From Misgurnus anguillicaudatus (Eukaryota; Chordata; Actinopteri; Cypriniformes; Cobitidae), in assembly GCF_027580225.2 (NCBI RefSeq), contig NC_073346.2, forward strand, positions 1,631,001-1,695,000: a stretch of 64,000 bases of DNA, in the 5' to 3' direction. Made by a program: the position numbers and the translations under genes. The notes beneath the pieces were generated by a model. That model was not told the origin of the DNA. It ran no database searches and saw only the letters and a program-made list of their open reading frames with translations. Positions 1-11,263 of this stretch are shown one piece after another. How positions within the stretch are numbered: position 1 is the stretch's first letter; the number at the start of each line of letters is the position of its first letter.

Positions 1-1089
1 AGACGACCTTGTAAAAAATAATAAATCCTTATATAAGTTTGTGGATTTGCTTGAGCTAGAAAGAGCTATTGAATATACATAAAATGTGCAAAATTTTCAG
101 CATGGTCAAATGCTAAAACTAGTTGTTCAGATAGAAAGAGCTTAAAAACAAAAACTTTAAAATGACACCAAGACCATGTCTATGGGTTCAAGAATAACAA
201 AATACTGGCCATTTGAAACTCGAAAATCATTTATTTTGTCCCATTGTTTTCCATTTTGCGGGTAGTAAGACTACTGTGCGCGTCGTTCAAATTCATTGAA
301 ATTTCGTTAACTTGTAGTTTAGCAATTAAACTAAATGTCTATTACAATTTCAAGAATGTTTTTACTTTGCACATCGCCTGAGGAAATCCGAAAGTTGCGT
401 CGAGGGGAACCAAACTGACAGCCGCGAGAGTGGAGATTATCACGTACATTACCTACAAAAGGGTATTGAAAAAAGCTTGCGTCTGACCTGCATCTATCAT
501 TCTGGCTTGGTGGGATGTCAGCCAGCGAGTCCTCTGATTCTGACCTTGTTCTTTTACTTCTCAGAGTCTAAAACAAGGAGGGCATATTAAGTGTTCATTG
601 TATTTTCATTTTAACCGAGCAGCTATGGTTGCGCGTTTCACACACAAACACACACCTCTCCACACCACGTTGAGGCTGACTGACAGCAAAGGCGATGTAT
701 GCGCTTTTAACTTGTAAACTCAAGGGTGTATGGGTAATGTAGTCTCTGCTCTCGGTGGGATGAATTAGGAAGTGTACATTGTGAAGAGCGCTCTGAAAAG
801 CGGCAGCGCAGCCAAAGGATTTAAACCTCTGATTTAAACAGATGTGCAAATGAGGGTTCCGGTACGCTAAAAGCACGTTCTGGGCTCAGGGAGAGGTGGT
901 GGTATGCTCAAGAGCTATATTTAGAAGTCGTTCCGGCCCACTTAAAGCACTGACTATACATGTATATTGTACAGGTTGATAAACTAATAAATGAGATGCA
1001 ACATGTGTTAAATGTTGCTTATTGTGAGAGTGAATGTATTTTACACAGTGAGGATGAGCGCTTGATATGAGAAATTAGTAGCAACCCAA
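1..1089. other. No recognised gene
   Basis: AT-rich sequence with no protein domain, terminal inverted repeat or tandem array that I can recognise. Short open frames here have no recognisable motif and look like chance. Confidence 0.5.
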
Positions 1090-1417
1090 CTATGCACACT
1101 CTTAGTGAATAATAGTGCGTATGAAAAGTTCCAATCAGTATTCAGGCCCTACCATAGCACAGAGATAGCACTGATTGGAGTTTCAAATGACCTCCTTTTA
1201 ACATCCGTTCGTGGTGAAATCTCAATTTTTATATTACTAGACCTTAGTGCAGCATTTGACACAATAGATCACACAATCTTACTCAATAGAGTAGAAAACT
1301 ATGTTGGCATCAGTGTTAAGGCGTTAGCCTGGTTTAATTTGTATCTAACAAACCGCTATCACTTTGTATATGTAAATGAGGAAAAGTCATATCACTCTCC
1401 GGTGGGGCAAGACCTGT
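1090..1417 (+). pseudogene. L2/CR1-like LINE reverse transcriptase fragment
   Basis: The plus strand reads as the first part of a non-LTR reverse transcriptase. It has a FQSVFRPYHST block, then the catalytic-region block LLDLSAAFDTIDHTILLNRV, then a W-x(3)-YL-x-NRY-x-FV block. These match fish L2/CR1-clade LINEs. The frame runs to about position 1417, where similarity stops inside the motif that precedes the YADD block. The rest of the LINE is not adjacent; a short piece resembling a LINE C-terminus appears at 3425-3486. The element is 5'- and 3'-truncated and cannot be functional. Clade assignment is from motif memory only. Confidence 0.75.
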
Positions 1418-3340
1418 CGTGAGAGCATGTCGGCTGCACGATTGAAGCTGCCCAGCATATGAGTGGCCCGCAGAGACCTGAGTCTCCACTGACTTCACAG
1501 CAGCATTATACATGCTGTCCGAGCAGACCAACATTAGATCTGCAAATGGAAAAACATATATTCTAGCAAGACAGTCCACAGCTCTAGGCATTGATATGCA
1601 AATGCAGGTGAGGGCCTGTCCCCTGTTGAGCTACATCTGAGAGGTTTCAGACCACCCACCAACATTGACTGAGCATGTTTCTCAGAGAGACATGTCAAGC
1701 GACCCAAAGTCCAATCTTATCATGAAAAAAAGAAGCTTTACGTTAGGGAGAGCTTGTTCTTTCCCCATAGATTAAAAAAAACGTCTAAAGGTTAAATCCC
1801 TATGGATGCATCCAAAACCGATGAGTGTGCTAAAATAAGCCAGTCGTCGAGGAATAAAGTGGGACAGACCGAAAGGACAGACCTACACATCTCCCTCGAA
1901 TCAAACCCGAGAAGGGGTTTAAGTCAAGGAGAATGTACATGCCCTAGGTAAATGACCACGCCAATGTAAAATATAACCCACCTCCCTACTTTGGCACTAT
2001 GAAGTATGAGCTACAAAAGCCCGAGCACATCTTGGCTCAGGGGACAGGCTACACGTGTATCAGAGGGTGGCTCCACACATTCTCTCCTATAGAGAATGAA
2101 AACCGTGTGAGCTCGGGGAGGGTATCTGGCAAATATATCGCAACACTGAAATGGATCGTAGATAATATCAAAGCAACAGGTTGAGCAGCAAATCTATGCC
2201 ACCAGACCCTGTGTGAGAGGCACAATCTGCTTCATAGTGCCATGGGGGTCGTGGTCGGAGTGAGGAAGTGAAGGCAAGCATTGCCCCCACACTCGACTTA
2301 CCTGAGAGGACATCAGGAAGAGAGAGGCATAACCGCTGACCATCAGACGAGAGTCATGCCTGAAAGAGATGAAAACATAGCCCAGGGAGGAAAATGGAAA
2401 TTACGGTTTAATCGACCATGTGGGCATTGGGCCCCCGTGGGGACCCAACTAAAAATCAGACGGGAAGGGATCTGTCACAAAAGGCCTGAGAACAATAAAA
2501 ATGGCTCATAGGGCCTGGCCCATTGGTCAAGATTTCTTCCCTGGGACGGGACCATCAGGGCTGCTCAGGAACCAAAAGAGTCCCTCACAGTCACCTAACG
2601 ACATGTCTTCCTGTGGGTAGATCTTCTCTGGGGCCAGCCATTTTTGATGATTGAAGGTGAGGCCAGCACTGCAGAAAGCAGAGGCTGCCTGGGAGCAGAC
2701 TACAGACAGGACTGCGACAGTGAAAACTGTCGGGTCAAGCCAAGGTGAAACAATGTTTAACAGCCTCCACCCGCTTCTTTACTACGTAGAACAAGAGCAG
2801 AGTCATGCGCAGTATACCAAACAGCTTTATTCGCGAGATGGGTTTGACAAGAACGTAAACCTTCTCTGCATCTTCTATCTGCAGAGTAAAGCCAGAGATG
2901 TCTCTCTTGGACCACTAAAGTGGATATCTTTCGACTCAGAGTCTGACCTACCCTCGTGCAGATCTTTTAAATGCCTTGGTCTAATGCAGGATGACCTTGG
3001 CATGCAGGGCATAGGCAGCTTACCCGTAGCCATGCAAGTATTTGACACAATCTGTTGAAGGGTCATGGGGATGTTTGCAAGACGAATCTGCTGTCACGCC
3101 AACAGTAAACTTCTTCGTATTTACTGGAAGAGAAATCACACCAGCGAGCTCCGAAGAACAAGAGCATCTGAAAGGTGCATGGCGTCTCCTTTTATACATG
3201 CAAGTGTGGGCGGACACTGGTATGCAAATACTGGTATGAAATTGGCGCAATTTCATTGGCGTTTTACACACAAGTCAGACCAGATTGGTTTTCAAGAGCA
3301 CACCCTATACTGTCGTCATCAACACAATGTTGAGTAAACG
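1418..3340 (-). repeat. Unclassified repeat, possibly the antisense 5' part of a DIRS-like element
   Basis: About 1.9 kb separates two LINE fragments, so it looks like an insertion. A minus-strand frame at 1334-1591 reads through AVDCLARIYVFPFADLMLV, which could be gag-like. The last 200 bases resemble the promoter-rich end of fish DIRS-type elements. No terminal repeat was found. Assignment is weak; it could equally be another retroelement. Confidence 0.25.
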
Positions 3341-3424
3341 ACAGAAAGGGAACCATGGTTTTGCTGATAGTAATCAATGCACCAAGAAAACATAGTTTTA
3401 CCACAATAAAAGCATGGTTAAGTT

Positions 3425-3486
3425 TCATAAGCTCTGGAATGATTTACCTAAAAATGTTCTAAAATCAGACACAGTTGATCACTTTA
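3425..3486 (+). pseudogene. LINE ORF2 C-terminal fragment
   Basis: The plus strand reads KLWNDLPKNVLKSDTVDHFK, which fits the conserved W-N-x-L-P ... F-K tail of L2/CR1-type LINE proteins. Together with the reverse transcriptase fragment at 1090-1417 it suggests one LINE interrupted by about 2 kb of foreign sequence. Only about 20 residues support it. Confidence 0.45.
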
Positions 3487-4281
3487 AAGGGGACATTCCA
3501 TGAAAATCTGACTTTTTCCATGTTTAAGTGCTATAATTGGGTCCCTAGTGCTTCTACCAACTCAGAAAACATGAAAAACAGAAACCCTGTAACTTTTTTT
3601 GGTAAGCCTCTCTCTGCAAGCATGTGAAAAAATAGGTAATTCAGATTTCGCTCCCCCCATGACGTAGTATGGGGATCATATTATACTGATACCGCCCGTT
3701 CATCTTCACTATCCAACCACGACACTGCCGTGAGATTTAGAGAGGAAGATAGAAAGAATGACTGAAAGCACAATGCGTCTGTATTCCCTTAAACACATGC
3801 AGTACAATCATACAACTTATAGTTTTAATTGTTTTTCTAAAGGTTAAAGGTAGATGATTAACTTAGTGCAACTTAGTCACAACGTGACTGTATTCATTTT
3901 CTGTGAAGAGACAAATAACAGATTTAATGATACACAGGTGATGATGATGATTAGTGATTAACGGAATGTCCAGGTGACAACAATCAATGTAGACGTACAC
4001 ACACAAAGACCAATCACGGTAGCAAAACATGACATAACCTCCCCCCTAAGGAGTGGCTACCAGACACTCCACCTCATGAATAAACAAAAGTCTAGCTGGG
4101 TGGATCTGGGGGAGGGATGGAGGGCTTAGAAGCCAAGGCAGAGCTGGAAGAACGGACGGACAGGGCGGATCCGACAGAGCAAGACCGGCCATTTTGGACC
4201 AGGCAGAGCGTTCACAATTTAGCAAATTGGGTCAGGCAAAGAGTTCAGAGAGTTTGAGATCGACCATCTCTGGAACAGATT
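3487..4281. other. No gene; left end of a dispersed repeat, then unique-looking DNA
   Basis: Starting with AAAGGGGACATTCCATG, the first part resembles the left terminus of a common fish MITE, but I see no matching right terminus. Bases 3900-4280 contain no recognisable coding sequence. Confidence 0.35.
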
Positions 4282-4495
4282 TAGACAACTCGGTCATCAA
4301 GAACAGACTCAGATAACTCGTCCACCTCAGGAATCAATTCAGAAGGCTCAACCACCACGGAAACCGACTCAGAGGATTCAACCATCACAGGAACCGACTC
4401 AGAAGTTTCAACCATCACAGGAACCGACTCAGAAGATTCGACCATTATGGAAACCGACTCAGAAGATTCGACCATCACGGGAACCGACTCTGTCA
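4282..4495 (-). repeat. 30-bp minisatellite, about 7 copies
   Basis: A 30-bp unit is repeated with small changes, so the minus strand stays open and reads as repeats of ESSESVPVMV. The unit length is a multiple of three and stops are absent across the array. The open frame extends to 4766, but the non-repeat part matches nothing I know. I treat it as a minisatellite and not as a gene. Confidence 0.75.
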
Positions 4496-4634
4496 CCAAC
4501 GTTGCATAACTTGCTGCATCCATCAGTGACCAGATCAATCTGTCAGGACTCGGGAAACAGGTAAGCAGATGCAGGCGCAAGTTATAAAGATGTTTATTTT
4601 GCATATAACACATAAGACCAAAAACAGCACTTAA

Positions 4635-4914
4635 AGAAACAGTATGTAGGATTGTGGCAAAACTGGTATTGCAATCACAAAATTTGTGGTTAAAACTGGT
4701 ACTGCAATCACATAACTGGTGGCCAATACCCAAAATGACAACATAAACATCAGTTGAGGGCTGCAACTCTACACTTTTTTAATGACAATATCCTGGCCGG
4801 ACCACTGTTGTCAGTGATATAAGTATTTGAAATGAATGACATATCAGGGCCATTTTATGATTAATTGATTAATTGACATGATTAATTGATATAAATTTCA
4901 TACATACTGTTCCT
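4635..4914. mobile_element. TTAA-flanked MITE
   Basis: TTAA at 4631-4634 and 4915-4918 flank an element that starts AGAAACAGTATGTAGG and ends TACATACTGTTCCT. These are imperfect inverted termini. TTAA target duplications suggest a piggyBac-type origin. There is no coding capacity. Confidence 0.6.
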
Positions 4915-4918
4915 TTAA

Positions 4919-5189
4919 CATAACAGGCAGGCATAAACAGGAACACTAACACTATGGCAGGTAACAGAGACATGGAACAGCAACCCTATAACAATGATCC
5001 GGCAGTGAAGAGACAAAAAACAGGCATATAAATACACAGACTAGATATCATGTGGCATATGCCATGTTTTTAACCACTTAATTTATTTGATGTCTATTTA
5101 CAATTATTGTTTTTTTTAACATCCATATCTCATTTGAGTAATGATTTGTTATATTTGCATAATCATTTATATATTTATTTTAATGTGTA
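4919..5189. other. No recognised feature
   Basis: AT-rich sequence with no domain, repeat or terminal motif that I can identify. Confidence 0.4.
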
Positions 5190-5509
5190 TGTCACAGGTC
5201 GGAGCGGACCACAGACTTTGTGAGTCACGCCCCTTCCTAGGTTCCACCTCGAGGAGCTCAATGTAAGGTAAGTATCACACATTCACAGGGTCTTTCCCTG
5301 GGCTTACGAGTTTCACAGGGTGGGTATAGCTTTAGCTCAATGTAAGGTAAGTATCACACATTCGCAGGGTCCTTCTCTGCGCTTACGAGTTTCACAGGGT
5401 GGGTATAGCTTTAGCTCGACGTAAGGTTTTAGCTAAAACCATGGTTGGCCATTGGGGAACCTTGGTCGCTCCACTCGAGGTGGAAAACCCTGCTGACTAC
5501 GCCAAAATC
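5190..5509. repeat. LTR-like element, truncated left copy
   Basis: Starts TGTCACAGGTCGGAGCGG, the same start as the copy at 5510 and related to the start of the element at 42198-44168. It runs straight into a 79-bp repeat array and is then cut off by the second copy. This looks like an internal duplication or a deleted element. Confidence 0.5.
5255..5430. repeat. 79-bp tandem repeat, about 2.2 copies
   Basis: The anchor AGCTCAATGTAAGG recurs at 5255, 5334 and 5413, a period of exactly 79 bases. Complete units carry AAGGTAAGTAT, a very good match to a vertebrate 5' splice site. A larger array of the same unit lies at 6084-6487. Confidence 0.9.
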
Positions 5510-6487
5510 TGTCACAGGTCGGAGCGGACCACAGACTTTGTGACTCACGCCCCTTCCTAGGTTCCACCTTGAGGAGGTCCCAAGAGGACCCCAATGACCA
5601 GACACACAAGAGTGATAAGTAAAATTTAAGACAATCTTTATTAAATTTTTTAAAATGAGTTTGGGAATGGGGAAAGGGAATCTAAAATATTTCTCTCTCT
5701 CTACCAGGAGAATATGGGGGTCCAGGGAATGGAGAGGGGGTTTCCAGCCGACATAGGCAAGGGTCTAGAGGGAAAGGACAGGACGGAGCTCCTTCGCCTC
5801 TAGGTCCACCTCCTGCGTTGCTGTTGTTCCCGTGGCGCCCTTCTCTTCTCCTGAAGGCAGATTAAAACACACAATGAGTATGAGGGAAGGCAGAGACCAA
5901 CTACCTGGACCTGACGACAACGGTTCTTCTCGGGCCCGGCTCCTTCACTCCCACAGTTCCTGTGAGTGCAAGTAAGGGGCAGAAGTGAGTTAACTGGGAC
6001 TCAGCTTGGTAGGTGGATCGTGACTGACCTTACAGACTCTTCGCCCTGGGTTTACAAGGCACACAAGGTAGGTTTAACCTAGACTTGATGGGCAGGTACG
6101 TATCAACACATTCACAGGCTCTTTCTCTGGGCTTACGAGTTTCACAGGATGGGTATAGCTTTAGCTCGATGTAAGGTAAGTATCACACATTCACAGGGTC
6201 CTTTTCTGGGCTTACGAGTTCCACAGGTTGGGCATAGCTTTAGCTCAATGTAAGGTAAGTATCACACATTCACAGGGTCCTTCTCTGGGCTTACGAGTTT
6301 CACAGGGTGGGTATAGCTTTAGCTCAATGTAAGGTAAGTATCACACATTCGCAGGGTCCTTCTCTGGGCTTACGAGTTTCACAGGGTGGGTATAGCTTTA
6401 GCTCGACGTAAGGTAGGTATCAATACATTCACAGGCTCTTTCTCTGGGCTTACGAGTTTCACAGGGTGGGTATGGCTTTAGCTCGAC
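5510..6487. repeat. LTR-like element, second copy
   Basis: Starts TGTCACAGGTCGG at 5510. It shares a CCCCAATGACCAGACACACA block with the element at 42198-44168, followed in both by an AT-rich TTTATT stretch. It ends in the 79-bp array at 6084-6487 and has no visible right terminus, so it is probably truncated. No coding sequence was found. Confidence 0.5.
6084..6487. repeat. 79-bp tandem repeat, about 5 copies
   Basis: The anchor AGCTCRA recurs at 6163, 6242, 6321, 6400 and 6480, so the period is 79 to 80 bases. Several units again contain AAGGTAAGTATCAC, a strong splice-donor-like motif. The array is the same family as the one at 5255-5430. Confidence 0.9.
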
Positions 6488-6894
6488 TTATGCATGATGC
6501 GCATTTTGTTCTCTCTCCCTCAGTGAAGTCATTTCAGAAACGCGTCAGAAAATTAACTGTAACTTCACGAAAACATGACATAGAAACAAAATATAAATGT
6601 CTACATAATGCTTGGAATGTCAGCTATTAAATGATGTAAGTGAGATCGAAAACATAATATTGTCATTCGGTGTAAACTGTATGAGAAGTAGGAGAGGGAC
6701 CGTCTCTCTAATGTTACCTGATTATCTGTAATGAGAAGAGATCGCCACACCCCCGCGCCATTGAAGTGAACGAGCAGAAACATCCATATGCATAACTCGT
6801 GCCTCCTGCAGTCAATGGATACGCAATCCACAACCCAGTCTCTTCATTCCTTGTTGTTTCATCCGATTGCACCAAAACATGACATCTAAATCCT

Positions 6895-7236
6895 TATTTA
6901 CTTGCGTATGTGTGTCAGTATCTCCAGACGCGAGTGTTTCTTTGTTCTTCCGTCACACATTTCACGCGAGGGGAAACGCACATACACAAACCCACGATTC
7001 AGGAAACTCGACGCGCTTTTTGGTATTCTTATAAAATACGCGATTGCAAACAGTACAATCCTTATTTACTTGCGTATGTGTGTCACTATCTCCAGACGCA
7101 AGTGTTTTCTTTGTCTTCTGTCAAACAGTTCACGCGATGGGAAACGCACATACACAAACACACGAGTCAGGAAATCGACGCGGTTTTTCGTATTCTTATA
7201 AAATACGCGACTGCAAACAGTACAATTCTTATTTAG
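6895..7236. repeat. About 170-bp tandem duplication
   Basis: The block beginning ACTTGCGTATGTGTGTCA occurs twice back to back, with about 85-90% identity by eye. The homologous place in copy 2 (about 47740-47910) has a single copy, so the duplication happened in this copy after the family spread. Confidence 0.8.
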
Positions 7237-7607
7237 TTGCGTCTAAAGCGTATATCTCCGCACAGCACGTTTATTAAACACAGGATCACTCGCATGTGCA
7301 CACATTTACTGCTTTCATGATAAACACGTGAGGTAATGGCGGCGGCTGTAAACAAACATTGATAAGTTTATCACGCCCTTGTTGTGTTTTTACTATAATG
7401 ATTACAAAAACACAAATAAGAGTCCAAACAACGATAGGCAGTTGTTCTTTTGAGCTTTTTACTGCACAAAAGTAAACCTCTCGCTGGCCAACCAAACACA
7501 AACCCTGTTTTTACTTTACGATGGCCAAACAGTACCTTTACCATGACTAGGCTACTATGGTTTTTAAAAGGTAACTTGTGAATACTTGTGAAATCAATAT
7601 CAATATC

Positions 7608-7610
<3 letters not shown>

Positions 7611-7671
<61 letters not shown>
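7611..7671. repeat. (TA)n microsatellite
   Basis: An uninterrupted TA dinucleotide run immediately left of the hAT terminus at 7672. A second, shorter TA run follows the right terminus (from 9322), as expected if the hAT inserted into a TA-rich tract. Confidence 0.95.
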
Positions 7672-7674
<3 letters not shown>

Positions 7675-9322
7675 GGCCGGGACTTTAACGCGTTAATTAA
7701 GATTAATTAATTACACAAAAAATAACGCGTTAAACATTTTAACGCATTTTAATCGCACTTATTAATAGAGTCATTCGTAAATGCTGCAGACCCTGTTTTA
7801 GTTCGAGAACTCCGGGGTTGTGATGCAGTGTAAAAGTAGACGGAACCTAAACGAACAGCTGATTTTAACGTGACAACGCATCAATTTCAAAGTAAAAATG
7901 ATTTATTCTGGTAAATGGAGGTTTGCAACGGAGGTTTTGCCCAATAAACATCTACCAACAAACTACAGATTATTTTAACATGTATCCTAATGTCTGTTAT
8001 ATGTTAATGTTTGAGTATTGTTGGGTTTAAATATTGTTGTAATGTTGTTTTGTTTTAATTTAATTAGTTTATTACGAGTTTAATTTAAGTTTTGTTTGCT
8101 ACTTTAAAACGAATTTCGTTTCAAATAATTTGTCTCGTAATTATAAACAATGTTTTGTTGTTAGGTTTTGTGAATATAAATTAAAAAGAACATTAAAAGC
8201 AACACCGTGCATCTCATTGATGCATATGCTACCGAATGCCAAAACATGCAGTGAGTAGCCTATATCACTTACTTTTCAAAAAATCAGCCTGGCAGTGCCC
8301 AGAAGTTAAATTTACACGCGCATTTAGAGCATACTGTAGCAGCACGTTTGATTCGCGGTGTGCTTAAGCCTTTAAAAATCAACTTCATATTAATTTTAAT
8401 AGGCTACTTTGACGGAGGACACGCATAGAGAACAGCGACGGCAGGTAAAGGAAAAAAGTTAAACGAATAGAGTCAGTTTGTAAGAACATTTTTAAATTGA
8501 CTATAAGATCATCAATATGAACTCTGAACAATGAACTATTATAAACATAACAGCAAGAAAAGCTGAAGAGGAACTCGCAACATTAAAGCAATAAGCATTT
8601 ATGTAGGCTAAAGCTATATATCACCTCTAATTTTTTTTTAATTTAGTTAAGTTTCAATGGTAACACTAAAGGCGCGTACATTATGCAGCGCTTTTCACAT
8701 CCGAATCCCACTTAAGAAACCTATAAACGCAACTTAAACATTTTTATATATTTTAATTTTAATATAGGCTATATAGTATATTATGTTTTGTTGTTTTTAT
8801 ACGCGAGGTGGGGCATCCGCGCACATAGGTACCAGAACACAGACAGTCAAAACCTGAGAAGTCCCGAACCCTGCAATATTAAACAAACTACTTTAAGAAA
8901 TGCGGGTCGGGTATAATATTTATATATTTTTTCTGTGCGGTCCGAGTTGCGGGTGGGTTGTTTATACATTGACCCGCGCATCACTGGTAAGCGTCGATAA
9001 GAGCATGGTTGTGTGTAAGATATGCAACAAGGAATTCACATATCACCGCAGCACATCGAGCCTCAAGTATAATCTCAAAACATACAGCAGCTAGCGTGGA
9101 CATTAGCCCGACTCCGGGTACAACGACTTGGTTGAACAAAAATAAACAATATTTTGTTAAGCTTATGTATTCAGTCATTATTCATAAAAATCCATGTAAA
9201 AATACTTCTTAAAGTTCTCAGGTCAAATATTTATATGAGATTAAAATGCGATTAATTTAGATTAATTAATTACAAAGCCTCTAATTAATTAGATTAATTT
9301 TTTTAATCGAGTCCCGGCCCTA
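7672..9322 (+). mobile_element. hAT transposon, non-autonomous, with BED-finger remnant
   Basis: The ends are TAGGGCCGGGACTTTAAC and, in reverse complement, TAGGGCCGGGACTCGATT: inverted repeats typical of one fish hAT family. The element sits inside a TA microsatellite, so the 8-bp target duplication cannot be read. Its 1.65 kb hold only a fragment of a BED zinc-finger exon near 9005-9180, so it needs a transposase from elsewhere. Confidence 0.85.
9005..9180 (+). pseudogene. hAT transposase BED zinc-finger fragment
   Basis: The frame from 9005 reads MVVCKICNKEFTYHRSTSSL, the CxxC half of a BED zinc finger found at the N-terminus of hAT transposases. The matching KHTAAS segment with the final histidine is found in another frame a few bases on, so a small indel disrupts the finger. 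No catalytic RNase H-like domain follows. The product, if made, would be only about 30 residues. Confidence 0.75.
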
Positions 9323-9895
9323 ATATATATATATATATATATATATATAATGTGTGTGTATTTACATTATATTGAAAAGTAAACCTTATCATGGTTTTAC
9401 TACAGAGAAAGTTACATTCCTGTTGAACATCCCCACAAGGCTCATTATGTGGCTCATTATTCAACTCTTTTGTCTCTCAGCTGTCAATCACTGATTATTC
9501 AGGAGCTTTCCCGCCTCCACGCATACAGCCTTTCCCAAGCAAAAGTGTCTTAGAAATTGTGAATTTTACAAATTATGTGAATGAGTAGGCCGAATGATTT
9601 TCATTTTGAAGAAAAAACTCTAGACTACTAGATCCGGTTTTGAAAAGTCTTGGAAAACATGTTTAGAATTAGTTTTGTGGACTTATATCAGTGACACATA
9701 AACATTTTTCTCTCAAAAATACAAACATGTACATACATGTTGATTATATGATATTGTAGCCCAGTTTGTGATGAATGCAGTGTTATGAGACTTTTGCCAT
9801 TAATATGTTTTTAAGCAACTGAAAAAAGCACAAATGTCAGTGCATGTCAAAACTTCCCCAGGGCCCTAAAAACCCCTTAGACCCCAGAGGGTTAA

Positions 9896-10782
9896 TAAGG
9901 TCCGTACTCTTCACCTGGCCGGGATCCACCCTGAGGGAGACTTGAGTTCACTGCACCGAGCGATGTCCTACCCAGTCGTGGTAACTCCGCACACAACACC
10001 AGCTCGGCCTCCAAGAATTTGGCTCGCCCACCCGTCCCAACACACACGGTGGGGCCGCTAAACAGCAGATTACTCTCCAATACTGTTACTTATATCCGTC
10101 ACAAAGATGTCTTGTACTTTGTACTCACGATCTCCGTGTCATTAACCGTTCTTACCTTCCGTTCCTCTCTCCTTAGGTGACCCACAGGATGCCCAGCAGC
10201 AATGTTTGCTTTGCCCAGACCTTCAATGAAGCACACACTTGGTAAGTATCAACTTTATCCAATGTTGCTTTCTCTCACCCCTGTTTAGGATCTTTGTTCT
10301 CCTCTCCGTTCATTCGCATAGCGAATCCCCAACGGTTTCAGTCTGCGTTTTCCCACAATCGTATTGCAGCCCTTCGCTCGCAGCGTTCCTTCCCAACACA
10401 ACAGCGCACCTCTTCCTTGCAAACAACAACCACCGCATCCATCCGTGCTGTCACAGCCACAGCTCCTGCAGTCTGAGCAACCACAGCTATCCGTGCTGCC
10501 ACAGTTCCTGCAGTCTGAGCAACCGCAGCCGCCTGCGCAGCCGCAGCCACTACAGTCACTACCCCAGTGACCATTGCCCAAGCCTCCTTGGACACCACCT
10601 TTATGAATTTTAATTTGCTGTGTTTAGTTGTTAAGTATGTCACCGTTGGACTTTGTTTTTCTGCTTTGTTTCATTGTTTTTTTTTTGTCTTAGTCTGTGT
10701 CATAGTCTTGTCTTGTCCATTGTCTTGTGTACCCTGTTGAGAAATGCCCGGAGGTGTCCCTTTAAGGGGGGGGGGGGGGTAC
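9896..10782 (+). mobile_element. Truncated internal 3' region of a Gypsy-like element
   Basis: This segment lies directly upstream of an LTR and ends in a G-rich polypurine tract, as the 3' internal end of an LTR retrotransposon should. Part of it (10420-10580) is an imperfect CAG-rich repeat reading as Gln/Pro-rich peptide. I see no protease, reverse transcriptase or integrase motifs and no 5' LTR, so it is a 5'-truncated remnant. Confidence 0.5.
10764..10780 (+). other. Polypurine tract before LTR
   Basis: A run AAGGGGGGGGGGGGGG ends three bases before the TGTCATGA start of the LTR. This is the position and composition of the plus-strand priming tract of LTR retrotransposons. Confidence 0.65.
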
Positions 10783-11263
10783 TGTCATGATCCTGACAGT
10801 TTGTCATAGTTACTCATACTTGTTCATAGTCATGTGGCAGGATTGTGGCGGTATCCATGTTTTGTGTTGTAGCACATGGCCTATGTTTGGTCTGTGTGCT
10901 GCTGTCTCATTTATGTCCCCACCCCCTTGTCTCCTTGTTAATTATTCATCATTGGTTAACTCCCCTCAACTGACCTTCCCTCGTTATCTTGTTTAGTTTT
11001 CCTATTTAAGGCCCCAGTGTTCTCTGTCCTGTGCTGAATCGTTTTGTATTGTTTGTATGTCTTGAACCATTGTGCTTGCTATCTGTTACTCAAGAGTCAA
11101 GTTGAGTCTAGTTTTGTCATAGTGTGTGCTTGTCTCAATCTAGTCTTTTGCAGTTGTCAGTTAATGTTATGTATATTGCCCCCATGTGGGCGTTTTTGTT
11201 AATAAACCCTTTAGTGTTCATCTCACCTTGCACTTGGGTCCCGTTTCCTTGGAAATCATGACA
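10783..11263 (+). mobile_element. Gypsy-like 3' LTR
   Basis: Begins TGTCATGAT and ends ATCATGACA, a perfect 9-base terminal inversion with TG...CA ends. It contains an AATAAA signal near 11201 followed by the expected short downstream segment. The length is 481 bases. The polypurine tract immediately upstream fixes it as a 3' LTR. Its right edge abuts an antisense DIRS fragment, so it probably inserted into or beside that element. Confidence 0.8.

Larger units (their letters stand above)
6488..9895. repeat. Dispersed repeat family A, copy 1, split by a hAT element
   Basis: Bases 6488-7510 match 47340-48150, and 9352-9890 match 48222-48802, in the same order and orientation. Both copies end in GACCCCAGAGGGTTAA. 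A related block also lies at 44850-45200. Copy 1 is interrupted by a (TA)n tract and the hAT at 7672-9322. It contains a roughly 170-bp tandem duplication that copy 2 lacks. The terminal TTAA hints at a piggyBac-like element, but the inverted termini are weak. Confidence 0.7.

Noticed and set aside
595..876. 93-codon minus-strand frame near the left edge
   Set aside because: No motif, no supporting splice sites, and composition like the surrounding non-coding DNA.
4281..4766. Minus-strand 161-codon frame with Ser/Glu/Val repeats
   Set aside because: Driven by the 30-bp tandem repeat; the remainder overlaps a TTAA MITE and matches nothing.
10239..10613. Plus-strand 124-codon frame upstream of the Gypsy LTR
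   Set aside because: No retroviral or Gypsy protein motif; much of it overlaps a CAG-rich repeat that is open in several frames on both strands.
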